Source: Pratylenchus scribneri
Taxonomy: Eukaryota; Nematoda; Chromadorea; Rhabditida; Pratylenchidae
DNA length: 64,000 nt
Assembly (NCBI GenBank): GCA_030063045.1
Contig: JAQSEB010000002.1
Span: 1,116,001 to 1,180,000 of the forward strand
Direction of reading: 5' to 3'
Within the stretch, counting starts at the first letter, position 1, and every line of letters starts with the position of its first letter. The position numbers were made by a program, and so were the translations under genes. Under the pieces are notes generated by a model. That model saw nothing but the letters and a program-made list of their open reading frames with translations. It did no database searches and was not told the DNA's origin. Below are positions 1-11,387 of this stretch, one piece after another.

Positions 1-164
1 CAAATTTCCCATTACTTTGATTGAATTGGCCAAAATGGAATTGATGAATCAAATTTATTCAATGATTGAGCCAAAAAGCTTTTCCTCTTTTCAATTTCAT
101 ATTTTCTTACAAATTCCATTCCTTCAATGTGAATTCATCCAATGCAAATAATTAATTATCTCAG

Positions 165-1375
165 CCTCACGGTCACGTTCCTGGCGGTGGTGGTGAAAAT
201 GTCCACATCGGAACGTGAACGCGAACCTGAGGAATTAAAATTGCATAAATTTCGACAACATCATCAAAGCCTAAATATAAAGAATTATCAAAATTCAACA
301 AATAAAAAATTATTTCCTTTTCAATTAAGCCTGGATTGCATGGGACTGATGGAAGGCAAGGAATTGGCGGACTTCCAGGCGCCGATGGAATTCCGGGAGC
401 ACCGTTGAATGAGCAAGAATGGTTGGCAATTTATGCAATTTTCCAATTCCCTAAATTCGAATACTTTCAAAGGTGTTTTGACTGTCCAATCGCACCGCCT
501 GGTCCAAGAGGGCCTCAGGCAAATTTTGAATTTTAATAGGAATAAATCACATTTTTTGTCAAGGGCTCAAAAGGACCAAATGGAGCGCAAGGATTGCCGG
601 GAAGGCCAGGAAATCGTAAATATTTTCAAAAGTTGTTTTAATACAAATTTTTAGCCGGCAAACAAGTACCTCAAGGGCCACCTGGCCCAGCGGGATTGCC
701 CGGTTTACCGGGCTTAAATGGCGTTCCAGGGCCAAAAGGGGAGGATGGAAAGGTGAGAAATTAGGCATTTTAGGGAGCAATTGAATATAATTGGGCCTTT
801 TAAATTTTTATTTCCCCATTTTTTCCCTTAATTTCGTGTTTTGTCCTAAAATTAATTTTTCATAATATTTATTCTAAAATTAATTTTGTATAAATTTACC
901 CTCAGTTGATTGAGCATCCGGCACCGAAAGGATCGCCAGGATTACCGGGCAATGATGGACCTCCGGGCGAACCGGGTTCAAATGGAAATGCGGGAAAGCA
1001 GGGCCCACCTGGGCCAATGGGTCCACCCGGATCCGTTGGATTACCGGGACAGCCGGGTAGAAATGGACCGAAAGGGCCGCCTGGAAATGTGGGTGAAACG
1101 GTGAGAATTAAATAGATCGGAAATTTGGCAATTCAACAATGTCAAATTAAATTAAATTGATTAATTATTTATTAGCATTAATATATTGGATTAAAATTGA
1201 ATATTTAAAATAATTTTTATTAGTTTAAAAACTGAAAATTGATTTGTAGGGAGCGGATGGAGGCTGCGATCATTGTCCACCGCCAAGATTGGCCACCGGC
1301 TATGAACAGGCCATTCCCGTGCCACCAGGCCCGCCCTCAACAGCGGCACCTTATAAAGCACAAAAATTGACTTGA
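165..1375 (+). CDS. Nematode cuticle collagen, 3' part of gene (5' end outside window or unresolved)
   Basis: Structural collagen of the nematode cuticle, secreted by the hypodermis. Exons as I read them: 165-200 (weak), 330-403, 473-518, 564-615, 655-752, 906-1100 and 1250-1375, with stop TGA at 1373-1375. From 330 on the phases agree. They encode Gly-X-Y blocks broken by short gaps, a two-Cys block ([13 protein letters not shown]) and the C-terminal block [15 protein letters not shown], which is typical of cuticle collagens and holds the inter-chain cysteines. The intron after 518 appears to use a GC donor (CAG|GCAAAT). The exon at 165-200 reads [12 protein letters not shown] and is joined only tentatively. 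The usual N-terminal non-collagen domain with its membrane/signal segment and cleavage site is not visible, so at least one exon is probably upstream of the window. An AATAAA lies at 1562-1567. The family call is secure; the individual gene cannot be named. Confidence 0.85.
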
Positions 1376-3790
1376 GAATTCAGCACAGATGAATGATTTA
1401 TTTTTATTTTAAAATTTCACATTTTAATTCATTTTTAATAGACTGGTCCCTCACAATTTCCTCATTTGCTTTGTTCAATTTATTTCCCCAATTTTTGTCT
1501 CAATTTGATTGCAATTTCACCCAACTTCTCCCAATCTTTATAAAATTCCTTTCGCCAACTTAATAAATTTGTTCAATCAATTGCACACATAAAAATCATT
1601 CGTTTTTTTTTCACTTAAATTTACCCATAAATGGAAAAAAACTCTAGGCCCAAAATTGAAGTTTTTGCGACTAAATCCAACAGAATAAGTCGGAGTTGAT
1701 TTTCCATAATTTGATACGATGTTAATTCATATTCTTATCAATCAAAAATTGCCTTAAGCCAATTGATGATTTCCCACAATGTTTGCTCCATTTTATCGTT
1801 GGCATTGCCATCCATAAAATCAAGGTCAAATAGAAAGTGGAAGGGATGATTCATTCTGTCATTTTTTATCTGACCAAACGATGAGAATTATGGCTTTTTT
1901 GGCAGGGCCAATGTTGTATTTATTGGTCAAACCCACAACCAAAAATTCAATATAATCATAAAAAATAACCCTAAACATTTAAATTCTAAAGCTCAAATTC
2001 TGACATGATTGGTCTAATCCTAAATTTAGCGGATATGCCTAATTTATGTTTTACCAGTTAATATTAAATTAGTCCACAAATTAACTAACTATGCGTCTAA
2101 TCTATGTTTTAAACCTAAATTGTTCCAACAAAATTTACTGCATTTGATTGACCAAAACAAAACCAAACTATTCTCGTTTCCAATTCATTTTTTCGTAAAA
2201 TATTCTACGTATGAATATAAACGAATCGCAAGCAAAAAGACCCGTCTTGGCAAAATTTGAATTGCAAATTGGACTTTTAAGAAAGCTACGACTCACGCCT
2301 TTCCCTCCAAAACCGCCAAAATTTCCCGCTTCCTCATTCCAGCCAGTGTAAAACTTGTTTTTTTGCACAAAAATGTTTAGTGTCAGCTGCCCCTTTCCCC
2401 CAATTCATCTTCCTCTTGCGCTATAAGCCGCTAATATTCATTCATTCATTCAATATGCGGTCGTCCAATTCGCCCTCTAGGGGAGGGGAAGGGTGGATTG
2501 GGGCAATCGCTGCGGGTGACCGCCTGTCCATCTTCCAATTTATATCATTCACCCATTTCCCCCTTCCAAAATAATCCTTCCAATATTCGTCCATTCATCT
2601 CTTCCTCCTCCTCCATCCAAATCGATGCTTCATCACCCTTTGAATGAGTGGACATTTGCCCAAAATTACTTCTTTTCAATATTAATTGTCCTATCCAAAA
2701 GGTTTAATTGTCATTTTGTCGACCACTCTTCCCTTTTGAACCACTCGATAATATCGATAGTTGACAAACCCTATACTTTTTCCATTTTCCCGTGATTTAA
2801 ATACCAAAAAATGTATTTATGCTCCGAATTTTGGCTTCTATTCTTTCATTTTATGCCATTTGATTAAGTTAATTAAAAAATAATATTTTCCATGTTTTTT
2901 TTTTGGTCAAAATTTTATGGATATTTGTGGATTATCTACCAGAGATTGGTATAGGTGATTAGGATTAGGGTTACCGGATATGTGAGATCTGAGATGATAA
3001 CTAATCCCTTAATCACCCTTATCTATACCAGATGACCCTTGTTAGGGTTCATCTCCATTATCCAGTAGACCCAAAAATCTGCTCCCGGATAACCGTCAAG
3101 TAACCTTCATTTATGCTCCAAAATCTTGACATTTCCTTCATTTCATTTTATGCCATTTATGGTTGTTTCTAATTTCTATAATGTCATCCACCTTTCTTTT
3201 TTTGGCTGAACTGAATTATGGTCCATACTCCATATACGTATCATAATTTAAAAATCCAATCACAACAAATTCTATTAAAAAAAGTCTATGAAATGATGGC
3301 ATTTTTCCAAGCAATGAGTCACCAAACGAAACCCAACCAATTCCCCTAAAATTGGGGGAAAAGCCGTGAGGATGAGATCATTTCGCTTCCCTTTACTTTC
3401 CAAATTTCATTTTCAATCCAATCACCAATTTTAGTATCATTTTTAGGAGTCATAAAAATTGAAAAAAACGCATCATTTTCATAATTAATTATAAATTAAG
3501 CAAAAATTACTAAAGCCATAATTTTATGAGATAAACACCAGCCTTCAGACTTCAAAGGCTATCAAATTGGCCAAAGAAAGGGAATTATTCATGAATTTTT
3601 TGTTGCAACATTTAGCCTTTCCCCATTTCCAGTTAGTTTATTTATTCTCTTGATTGAATGATTTTCCCTCCATATTAATAGCTAACAAAGGCCACCAAAA
3701 TTAGATTCCCTTATCCATATTTTTATTTTTTAATGATTTTATTAGCTCCTTTATAATAAATTTTCACACATTCAATTTTTGCCTGCAAAA
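1376..3790. other. Intergenic region, no gene seen
   Basis: AT-rich, with no exon-like open frame that I trust. At about 2940-3045 there is an imperfect foldback: TGGTATAGGTGATTAGG is followed by its near-complement ending CTATACCA. The last few hundred bases should hold the promoter of the secreted-protein gene starting at 3791, but I recognise no specific element. Confidence 0.5.
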
Positions 3791-4962
3791 ATGCGCCTTC
3801 ACCTCATTGGCCTTCTCCTTTTTGTTGTGCTCATTTCGGCCACCGGCAATGCTCAAGCCGATTGGTGGGATGATTTTGTTGGCGGCGTTCATGACAAAAT
3901 CACAAAGGTAAATTAGAAAATAAGGATAATCCATTCTCATTTTTAAAGGCAGCCGATTGGATTCGAGACAAAGCTGGGCCAACAATTCGCGAGAAATTCG
4001 ATGGGGCCAAACAGAAGTTGCAAGATCCGGAGACTCATGAAAAGGTGGGTAAAGAAGAGATTATGATAGTGGCTAATCAGAATTAAAACTTTCCGGAACA
4101 ATCGGAAACAAAATCAGAATTAAAACTTTCCGGAACAACCGGAAACAAAATCAGAATTAAAACTTTCCGGAACAACCGGAAACAAAATCAGAATTAAAAC
4201 TTTCCGGAACAACCGGAAACAAAATCAGAATTAAAACTTTCCGGAAATAAAATCAGAATTAAAACTTTCCGGAAAGAAATCAGAATTAAAACTTTCCGGA
4301 ACAACCGGAACGAAATCAGAATTAAACTTTCCGGAAATAAAATCAGAATTAAAACTTTCCGGAAAGAAATCAGAATTAAAACTTTCCGGAACAACCGGAA
4401 CAAAATCAGAATTAATTCCGGAACAACCGGAACAAAATCAGAATTAAAACTTTCCGGAACAACCGGAAACAAAATCAGAATTAATTCCGGAACAACCGGA
4501 ACAAAATCAGAATTAAAACTTTAACCGGAAACAAAATCAGAATTAAAACTTTCCGGAACAACCGGAAACAAAATCAGAATTAATTCCGGAACAACAGGAA
4601 CAAAATCAGAATTAAAACTTTCCGGAAATAAAATCAGAATTAAAACTTTCCGGAAAGAAATCAGAATTAAAACTTTCCGGTAAAAAATCAGAATTATAAT
4701 GGTTTAATTAATGAATTTAACATTTTTGAAGGTACAAGAATGGGTCCAGGATGAGGCGCTTCCAGTGGTGAAGGAGAAATTCGGCCAATTCAAGGTGGGA
4801 AAAGGGATAAAATGGAATGAATAATTGAATAAAATCATCAATTTTAAGGACTTCATCAATGAAGAAGTGATGCCGCAGGTGCAGAAAATGGTGGAGGCTG
4901 GCAAAGCGGCAGCCAACAAACATCAAAATGACGAAGAAAAGGTGAAGTTCGAGGATGATTGA
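3791..4962 (+). CDS. Small secreted helical protein, 129 aa, four exons, function unknown
   Basis: Exons 3791-3907, 3949-4044, 4732-4794 and 4849-4962; all junctions are phase 0 and the sum is 129 codons plus TGA. Residues 1-22 form a clear signal peptide (MRLHLIGLLLFVVLISATGN, cleavage near AQA|DWW). The mature 107 residues have no cysteine. They begin with a Trp/Asp-rich stretch (DWWDDFVGGVHDKITK) and continue as amphipathic helix, with Lys/Glu-rich segments in which KFDGAKQKL and KFGQFKDFI recur at a similar spacing. I do not recognise the family; it looks like one of the small secreted helical proteins nematodes release or keep in body fluid. Intron 2 (4045-4731) is almost entirely a minisatellite array. 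AATAAA at 5064-5069 is a good poly(A) signal. The gene structure is well supported, the role is not. Confidence 0.8.
4075..4697. repeat. CCGGAA minisatellite array, locus 1 (intronic)
   Basis: Roughly 20 imperfect tandem units within intron 2 of the secreted-protein gene. The full unit is 36 bp and contains ATCAGAATTAAAACTTTCC followed by GGAACAACCGGAAACAAA. Shorter units lack the AACAACCGG part. Open frames crossing the array are repeat artefacts. It is the same family as the arrays at about 7.96, 28.7, 42.4 and 58.3 kb. Confidence 0.95.
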
Positions 4963-7311
4963 GAGAGTGGAATGCCGCAAATCGGAAGAAAGCTCACATT
5001 TTATTTAAATTTACCACAATTAATTCAATTTTTGATTCCCTTTTGCATTTTCTAATCATTGCCAATAAATAAACTTAAACAAATTAAATATGCCAGAAAA
5101 TGAAGCTTCCATTTCCCTTTGGCCATTCATAAATATATTTATGTTATCCTTCCCCAATCCCAAATATTCCTATTAATTCCACCAACAATTCATTCATTTC
5201 AAATTCGATCATTATGAAAATTTTGTAATAAAATTGACCTCCTTAATATCAAAATTTTGACATTGAAAATCACATCCAACATTTCAAAACTCTTCCTGTC
5301 CAATTATCTAGCCAAAACTAATTATTAGAGAGGACGGAAATTGAATAAATATTAATTGTAAGGAAGCTGACGCCTTCAACTCTTTCAATCTCTGAGTTCA
5401 GCCAAATCCTCCTCAATTCTTTTCATTTCAACAAATAAAAATGAATGGAGGTACATTCCAAAAATTTGCGAATAATCCCAAAAGAAGCTTTAAAACTTTT
5501 CGATATATAATAGATTTTTCTCCTTTCTTTTTTGTAGTGACATTGACATGCCCTCTAGCGAATTTAGAAAAAAGAGGAAGGGAAGGGGTAAGAAGATGAT
5601 TGGAAATTTGAAACTGGAAGTGCGAAGATGGGCAAATTACTGTAGCTGAGAAATGATGGAAATCGTATGATTTGCCCTCAATAGATGATTTTTCCTGAAG
5701 CCAAAATTCAGAAAAAAAGGGAAGGGAATGAGGTATAATGGATGATTGAAATTTGGAAATAGAAAAATGGCCAAATCTACCAGTCTGGAAATGGATATGG
5801 GGCAAAAGGCCGTTCCGAATTGTCCTCGATGGACTACTAAATTGGCTTTATTTGACCAAATCAATCAGCAGCTGCCGGAAAATCGAAAGATAATATTAAT
5901 ATTATCGGTAGGTCATCTCTTTTTTTTGCTAATTTTTATCCCAATTTTATGTTCATTTCTTTTAAATGAATTTATTTTCCTTCTTCCAATTGTTCCCATT
6001 CCCCATACTCATTCAATTTTATGAAAATTGTGTAATAAAATTGGAGTCTTTTAATATCAAAATCCTCAAAAATCGCATCCATCATTTCAACGCCCTTTCC
6101 TGTCCAATTATCTGGCCAAAATCTTTTATAGAATTGGCGATGATGGCTTCTTCTTCTTTCCCGAATGGCTGCTTGCCCTTTTTACTGATTCAATCTTTCA
6201 CAACATTCATTTATTTTGTCCCATTTTCGATCATTAAAATATGGTCTAATGGTAATCAGAAAAATTCGATTCGGAATCTCTTTTTGACAATAATTTTTTA
6301 AAATATATTTAAATAGCGGGAATTGCCCTTTCAAATCCAAAATATTTCTTGTCCTCTAATTCTTTATCCATTCCTTTTTATTATTTTCCGCCGATCGCCC
6401 TTCCTTCCTTTCCTTCTTCCCTTCAATTTGAATATATTTACCCGCTCCCATATTTGGGGATTTTGGCTGGGGAGGTCATTGTTGGAATTGCGCAGCCCCT
6501 TTACTTGAATGAATGACATTATTGGTTCTGAACGGTGTTGTGGCTGATGATCCTTTCCTTTTTGGTCTGTGGATCAATTATGAAAAGGCGGGGAAAGAGA
6601 TGAAAGTAAATTTGTGCGGGAATCCCAAATGCCTAATCCAATGTCATCCAAAAGAAAGCATTCTTTTCATTCCTGCAGCCTTAGAGGAAAATTTTGGAAG
6701 AACTATTTATGAATTTTGCCAAAATTAAATTATCCAATATAATGTTCTGAACAATTTAGAATCATATAAATTAGCACATTATGTGCCAAGAATTCAATAT
6801 GAAATTAACTCAAAATTATGAGTGTCCGATAGCCATTTCCGTTTCCCATTATTGCTTTTACGCTTCCATTTCTCGGATTTTCATTTTCACAATTCAATAA
6901 AATAAATCATCACAAAAGGCGACGGCACAAATTTATTTGGCATTCTTCTTCATAATCAGCTGGAAGAGCAGATTCGCGCACCCCCACCCCCGTTCCCCAT
7001 AAATTTTCCATGTCCGCAAATTCAGCAACTCTCCGGGGTGCGGACTTTCTCCATTTCCATTTTGTGGATCAATTTCACACCAAATTCCTTTTATTTTATT
7101 CCCCAATTTTTCGTCACATAAATTCCTAGCTTCTTCTCTTTTTTTGGTTTTTTCTTAGAATTTATATGCTAATTGCGATTTGCGGAAAATTTCAATCTAA
7201 TTGCAAAGAAAATGTCACTAAAAATTGGAAAAAATCGTACCATTTCCTCTCCTTAAATTGATGAATTATAACTAATTTTTATTTAGATCAAATTTTGCTT
7301 CCCTAAAATTT
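4963..7311. other. Intergenic region with diverged duplications, no secure gene
   Basis: About 5205-5330 and 6010-6130 are diverged copies of each other; both contain ATGAAAATT.TGTAATAAAATTG and CCTGTCCAATTATCT. About 5560-5640 and 5705-5785 are another diverged pair (AGAAAAAA.GGGAAGGG followed by GATGATTG.AAATTTG). A plus-strand ORF at 6513-6728 (71 aa, containing PFLFGLWINYEKAGK and four cysteines) has some coding appearance but no recognisable homology or obvious partner exon. The ORF starting at 5746 is no better. Confidence 0.4.
6513..6728 (+). CDS. Possible small ORF or exon, unrecognised
   Basis: 71 codons from ATG at 6513 to TAA at 6726-6728. The protein is mixed in composition rather than low-complexity, with Cys residues in LCGNPKCLIQC, which makes it more exon-like than other random ORFs in this stretch. 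No signal peptide, domain or splice partner was identified. It may be a remnant or the last exon of a gene I cannot assemble, and it may equally be chance. Confidence 0.2.
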   Translation: MTLLVLNGVVADDPFLFGLWINYEKAGKEMKVNLCGNPKCLIQCHPKESILFIPAALEENFGRTIYEFCQN

Positions 7312-7753
7312 ATGCCAGCTTTACCAACAAAATGTACCTTCCTTCTATTGCTTTATTTGACCGCCCAACAAATTTTGGCATTTCCAAAGCCGAATTGGTT
7401 GGCTCGATTGGCGTATTCCTCAATTGGGGGAATCGAAATGGTGGAGGAAGGATCAGGCGAACAATTGACGGAAACTGAACAAAATGAGGGAAGGAGGCCA
7501 CTTATTTATGAACATTGGGCAGATAAAGTGCCTGAAGGGGTGGAAATTGAATTGGACAATAATTTGGATGGAAGGAATAATGAGGGGAATGAGGAAGAAG
7601 CATTGAACGGTAACAATTTGATTCCACAAATTGTTTTGGATACAACAATGGCAACAACATTAGCCGAGGATGAAAGGCGGATGGTAGTGGATTGGAATAG
7701 CACCACAATTCAACCAAATATATTGCTGCCAACTACAATGCCCACAAAAAGCA
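7312..7753 (+). CDS. Candidate alternative first exon of the perlecan gene (exon A): signal peptide plus acidic segment with a glycosaminoglycan-type site
   Basis: ATG at 7312 opens a 147-codon exon ending in a strong donor (AGCA|GTGAGT). A hydrophobic signal peptide (TFLLLLYLTAQQILAF) leads into an acidic Glu/Asn-rich segment and a Thr/Ser-rich end. Ser48 lies in MVEEGSGEQLTE, a Ser-Gly dipeptide in acidic context of the type used for heparan or chondroitin sulphate attachment. The exon ends in phase 1, the same phase as the SEA exon at 10907-11387, so it can join the next perlecan exon at 11695 in frame (A+GT gives Ser). If not spliced, the frame stops at 7782 and would give a separate 156-aa secreted protein. 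I prefer the alternative-first-exon reading because phase, signal peptide and a proteoglycan-like site agree, but no transcript evidence is available. Confidence 0.55.
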
Positions 7754-7957
7754 GTGAGTTTTTCAGAGATGAACTTTTTTAATTATTTTCCAAAAGAGGG
7801 AGACCAATTTATGTGTTTCATAATTAAATGTAAAAGAATGAAAAATGATTATTATTCAATTAAAACAATATTCTAAAATAGGTCTTTAATTAACATTTTC
7901 CGGAACCTAAAAGTAGGTTATCTTTCTAGAAAATTTTAGATTAAACTTTTCTGAAAC

Positions 7958-8455
7958 ATTGGATTAAAACTTTCCGGAACAACCGGAAAGAAGTTAGATT
8001 AAAACTTTTCCGGAACAACCGGAAAGAAGTTAGATTAAAACTTTCCGGAACAACCGGAAAGAAGTTAGATTAAAACTTTTCCGGAACAACCGGAAAGAAG
8101 TTAGATTAAAACTTTCCGGAACAACCGGAAAGAAGTTAGATTAAAACTTTCCGGAACAACCGGAAAGAAGTTAGATTAAAACTTTTCCGGAACAACCGGA
8201 AAGAAGTTAGATTAAAACTTTCCGGAACAACCGGAAAGAAGTTAGATTAAAACTTTCCGGAACAACCGGAAAGAAGTTAGATTAAAACTTTTCCGGAACA
8301 ACCGGAAAGAAATTAGATTAAAACTTTTCCGGAACAACCGGAAAGAAATTAGATTAAAACTTTTCCGGAACAACCGGAAAGAAGTTAGATTAAAACTTTC
8401 CGGAACAACCGGAAAGAAGTTAGATTAAAACTTTCCGGAAACCAACCGGAAAAGA
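7958..8455. repeat. CCGGAA minisatellite array, locus 2
   Basis: About 14 tandem units of 35 or 36 bp containing TTAGATTAAAACTTTCC and GGAACAACCGGAAAGAAG. The one-base difference is TTTCC versus TTTTCC. The array is far more regular than locus 1. If exon A at 7312-7753 is a perlecan first exon, this array lies in perlecan intron 1. Confidence 0.95.
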
Positions 8456-10906
8456 CTTATTGCATAATTACCAATCAATTCCATTTTGGCCAAACTATTC
8501 GGCCAATTCCCCCAATCAATTGTCCTATTCCTTTCATCAAATTGACTTTCCAAATTCACATCTTTCTGCCTTTGTCAAAAGCGAAGGCGAATCGCCGCTA
8601 CCTTTTGGGTTGGCACCTTTTCGCACATTTTTGCTTTTTTGTCCGATTTATATGTCTGTCCACCTGCCGCTACTTGGCCATTCTTTCCAACAAACGGCCA
8701 TCGCCCTGTCCATTTCCAATCCAATCTTCATTGATGGCTTCATTCTTCTCCATTATTCCCCCTTTTCCAAACATTCCACATTTCCTCTCGGTTTGGCGCA
8801 AAATGTGACTTGAAAGGAGAAGCCACTTCTTCCCACTTTCTTCGCCTTTCTCAGCTCAACCAATTCCATCTGCAATTCCACAACCAAATCATCCGGATCC
8901 AATCCAGCCAATTCAAATATAAATCTACCTATGAAATTTTCACTAGTGAAATTCTGATTGGACGCATTTATTTATCTTTAAATATTCATAAATTCCCTCC
9001 GGGCTCAATCAAATTTATTCCAAAGGTCAAAAATGTTGGCAAATTGACTCTACAAATTGAGGAATAATACTATACATTTTTCAGTTTTATATTTATACAT
9101 ACCCCATATCTTCCGTTCACTAATTGCTTCTATTAAAGATTTTCCATGAGGATCCACTTTTGGCCATTATGCTTTATCTTTTCCCAATCCGCTCATTAGC
9201 CCAGGGGTTGCGTCATCCATTCCTCTTATGTGTTTGAATGGCTTTTGATGATTTGTTCGGCGAGAATAGTTCACCAACCATCCAAGAGCCAAGAGTGCTT
9301 CTTGTTGTTTTGAGAAGGGTCTAGCCATTTGCTTCCATGTGCCTTTTTGGTTCCCTTTCCAAACTGTGCTTATTTTTCTAGCTAAACAAACCGCTTTTCC
9401 TCTTTTCTGCCCCTAAGAATTGTTGCCATTTCCCAATTCTGATGAGTAGAGGAGTCCCGCAGGCTCTTCTATTTTTTCAAGTACCATTCAGGCCAATATT
9501 CCCTAAAATGATCCACCCAAAAACCGAGTCAAATAACCAACCAATACCAGATCATCCCCATCCGCTTTCATCCATCTCAGATAGGACCAAACTTACTGCG
9601 CATATTTGTCTCTTCCACATTGACTTTTCAAACATTCCATAAATGTGACTGTACCATTTTATTCAGTTGCCAGTTGGCAGTTGCCACTGCCAGTTAATTT
9701 TGCCAAATTGGGTTTATTTAAAACCCTCTTTTATATTATATTTACATTAATTGATCATTTTTTGCAAATATATTACATTAAAATATGAATTCTTACAAAA
9801 CTAAATTTATTTCCAATCCTCCCGAAGTTGTGATGGCCAAATTCCCATCAAATTGGCCCATTCCTTCCCATTTCTTCTCCCCAAATTCAATAGAAAAGCC
9901 TCCTCACCTTTCCCCTTTTCTTTTCTTTGCACATTTGGGGGTGTTTTGGCCACATTCCCAGAGTCCGAAATTCCCATGCGATTCGCCCTTCTCCAATTGT
10001 GGTCCAACCCTTTCAATCGCCGCCACTGCACCATTAGACCACCGCACAGTGGCCAACAAAAATACACACATGGAAGGCAGCATAGATTTATGGGTCGCTG
10101 TTGGTCTCGACCAATTCGGCCATAGCAGAGGCCATTTTTGGAGGGATCAAAAGGAGTGGCCAAAATGGGAAGCTTTAACACTCCTTTCTGTCCTTTCATT
10201 GAAAATAAATATTTCCTAATCGAATTTCTTCCTTCCTTTCTTCATCATCTCTTCCAAATTCATCATCCATTCTATCAATTCATCATTCAAATTCTTCCCT
10301 TTATCTTTATCCCATTTAGCATCACTTTTCTAAATTCATTCTTCCCTTCCCTTCATATTCCTTCCTTCTTCTTCATCCTCTTCCTTCCCTCTCTCTTCTC
10401 ATCCCTTCCTCATTCTTCCACTTCCAATCACGCCTTCCCCCTAGGTAACTTTCACCAATAATCTCAGGCCCTTTCCCCTTCCCCTCCATATTTCCCCTCC
10501 AACAATTGTTGCCTCTTATGAAAATGCTATTAGAAGTGCGAATAGCCCAGCTGGTAAATGTCTTTGAGAGGGGGCCAACAACAACTAACTGTGCGCAATT
10601 TCCTCTTGGCCCCAAAATCCTCGATCCCTCGTTTCTTCCCTCCCTTGTCCAGATCATCGCGCACTGGCCCAGTCTAGTCGTCGAGATCGATCCTTCCTTC
10701 CTTCCCTTTCCGCCTATTTCCTTTTCTCCCTTTCTTTTGTGCGCGCCTTGTCGCGTTTTTGTTCAAGGATTACTTTGGGGATATTATTACATATTTATAA
10801 TCCACCCACAAAAATGTTTCATTTCTCAACAAGTTGACCGGAAAGGGCATTTGAATTATTCGCACATTTTATTCAAATTTCTTTCATTCAAATTCAAAGG
10901 CAAATT
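8456..10906. other. Upstream region of the SEA exon, no coding feature accepted
   Basis: ORFs on both strands (for example 9785-10219 plus, 9807-10199 minus) overlap each other and look like chance. About 10210-10460 and 10620-10740 are pyrimidine-rich (CTTCC repeats) on the plus strand, which would suit a promoter or 5' UTR region for the transcript starting near 10.8 kb. No specific regulatory motif is claimed. Confidence 0.4.
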
Positions 10907-11387
10907 ATGCCGCCGTTGCCTCCTCCAAATTTTTGCCGGAGGCAATTCCTCTTCCTTCTGATTCTAATCTCATATTTGACCTCTACGCTTTCTGCCCATC
11001 AACCACAAAATAAGCCATCAAAGCCGGAATCACCTTTGGTTCGGACAACAATTCGGCTCATTTTGAACCTGCCCGAACAATCATTCTCCAGCAAATTGCA
11101 AAGGAATAACAGTGCCGAATTCAAGCAGGCAGCCGAAGAAGTGCGCGAAGCTTTGGCCACTCTTTGGCATCAAGAACCAGCCTATAGGGGTGCCAATGTT
11201 TTACGCTTCCGCTATCAACAAGTGCTGGGCACGATTGTTTCCGTGGATGCACATTTTGCACTGCCAGCGAATGCATCCACCGCCGTATTGCACAGATTGC
11301 GTTGGGAGCTGGTGCGGGCATTGAGGGATGGCCAAATTGGGTGGATGCGTGTTTCGGCGGATGGATTTAAATTCAGCCCGGTGGAAG
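10907..11387 (+). CDS. unc-52: Perlecan exon 1: signal peptide and SEA-like module
   Basis: Exon 1 starts at ATG 10907 and ends at a GTGTGG donor in phase 1. Residues 14-30 ([17 protein letters not shown]) are a signal peptide. The rest resembles a SEA module: an amphipathic helix ([18 protein letters not shown]), then [20 protein letters not shown], then a second helix ([18 protein letters not shown]) and a closing strand. LGTIVS occupies the place of the autoproteolytic GSxxx turn of classical SEA domains but lacks the canonical Gly-Ser, so self-cleavage cannot be assumed. Vertebrate perlecan has a SEA module in domain I, which fits. The start is chosen because this ATG precedes the signal peptide directly. 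Confidence 0.85.

Noticed and set aside
4194..4472. 92-codon minus ORF with FRKVLILI repeats
   Set aside because: Translation of the CCGGAA minisatellite.
9785..10219. 144-codon plus ORF and 130-codon minus ORF on the same DNA
   Set aside because: Mutually overlapping, no recognisable protein features; likely chance in a GC-richer stretch upstream of exon 1.
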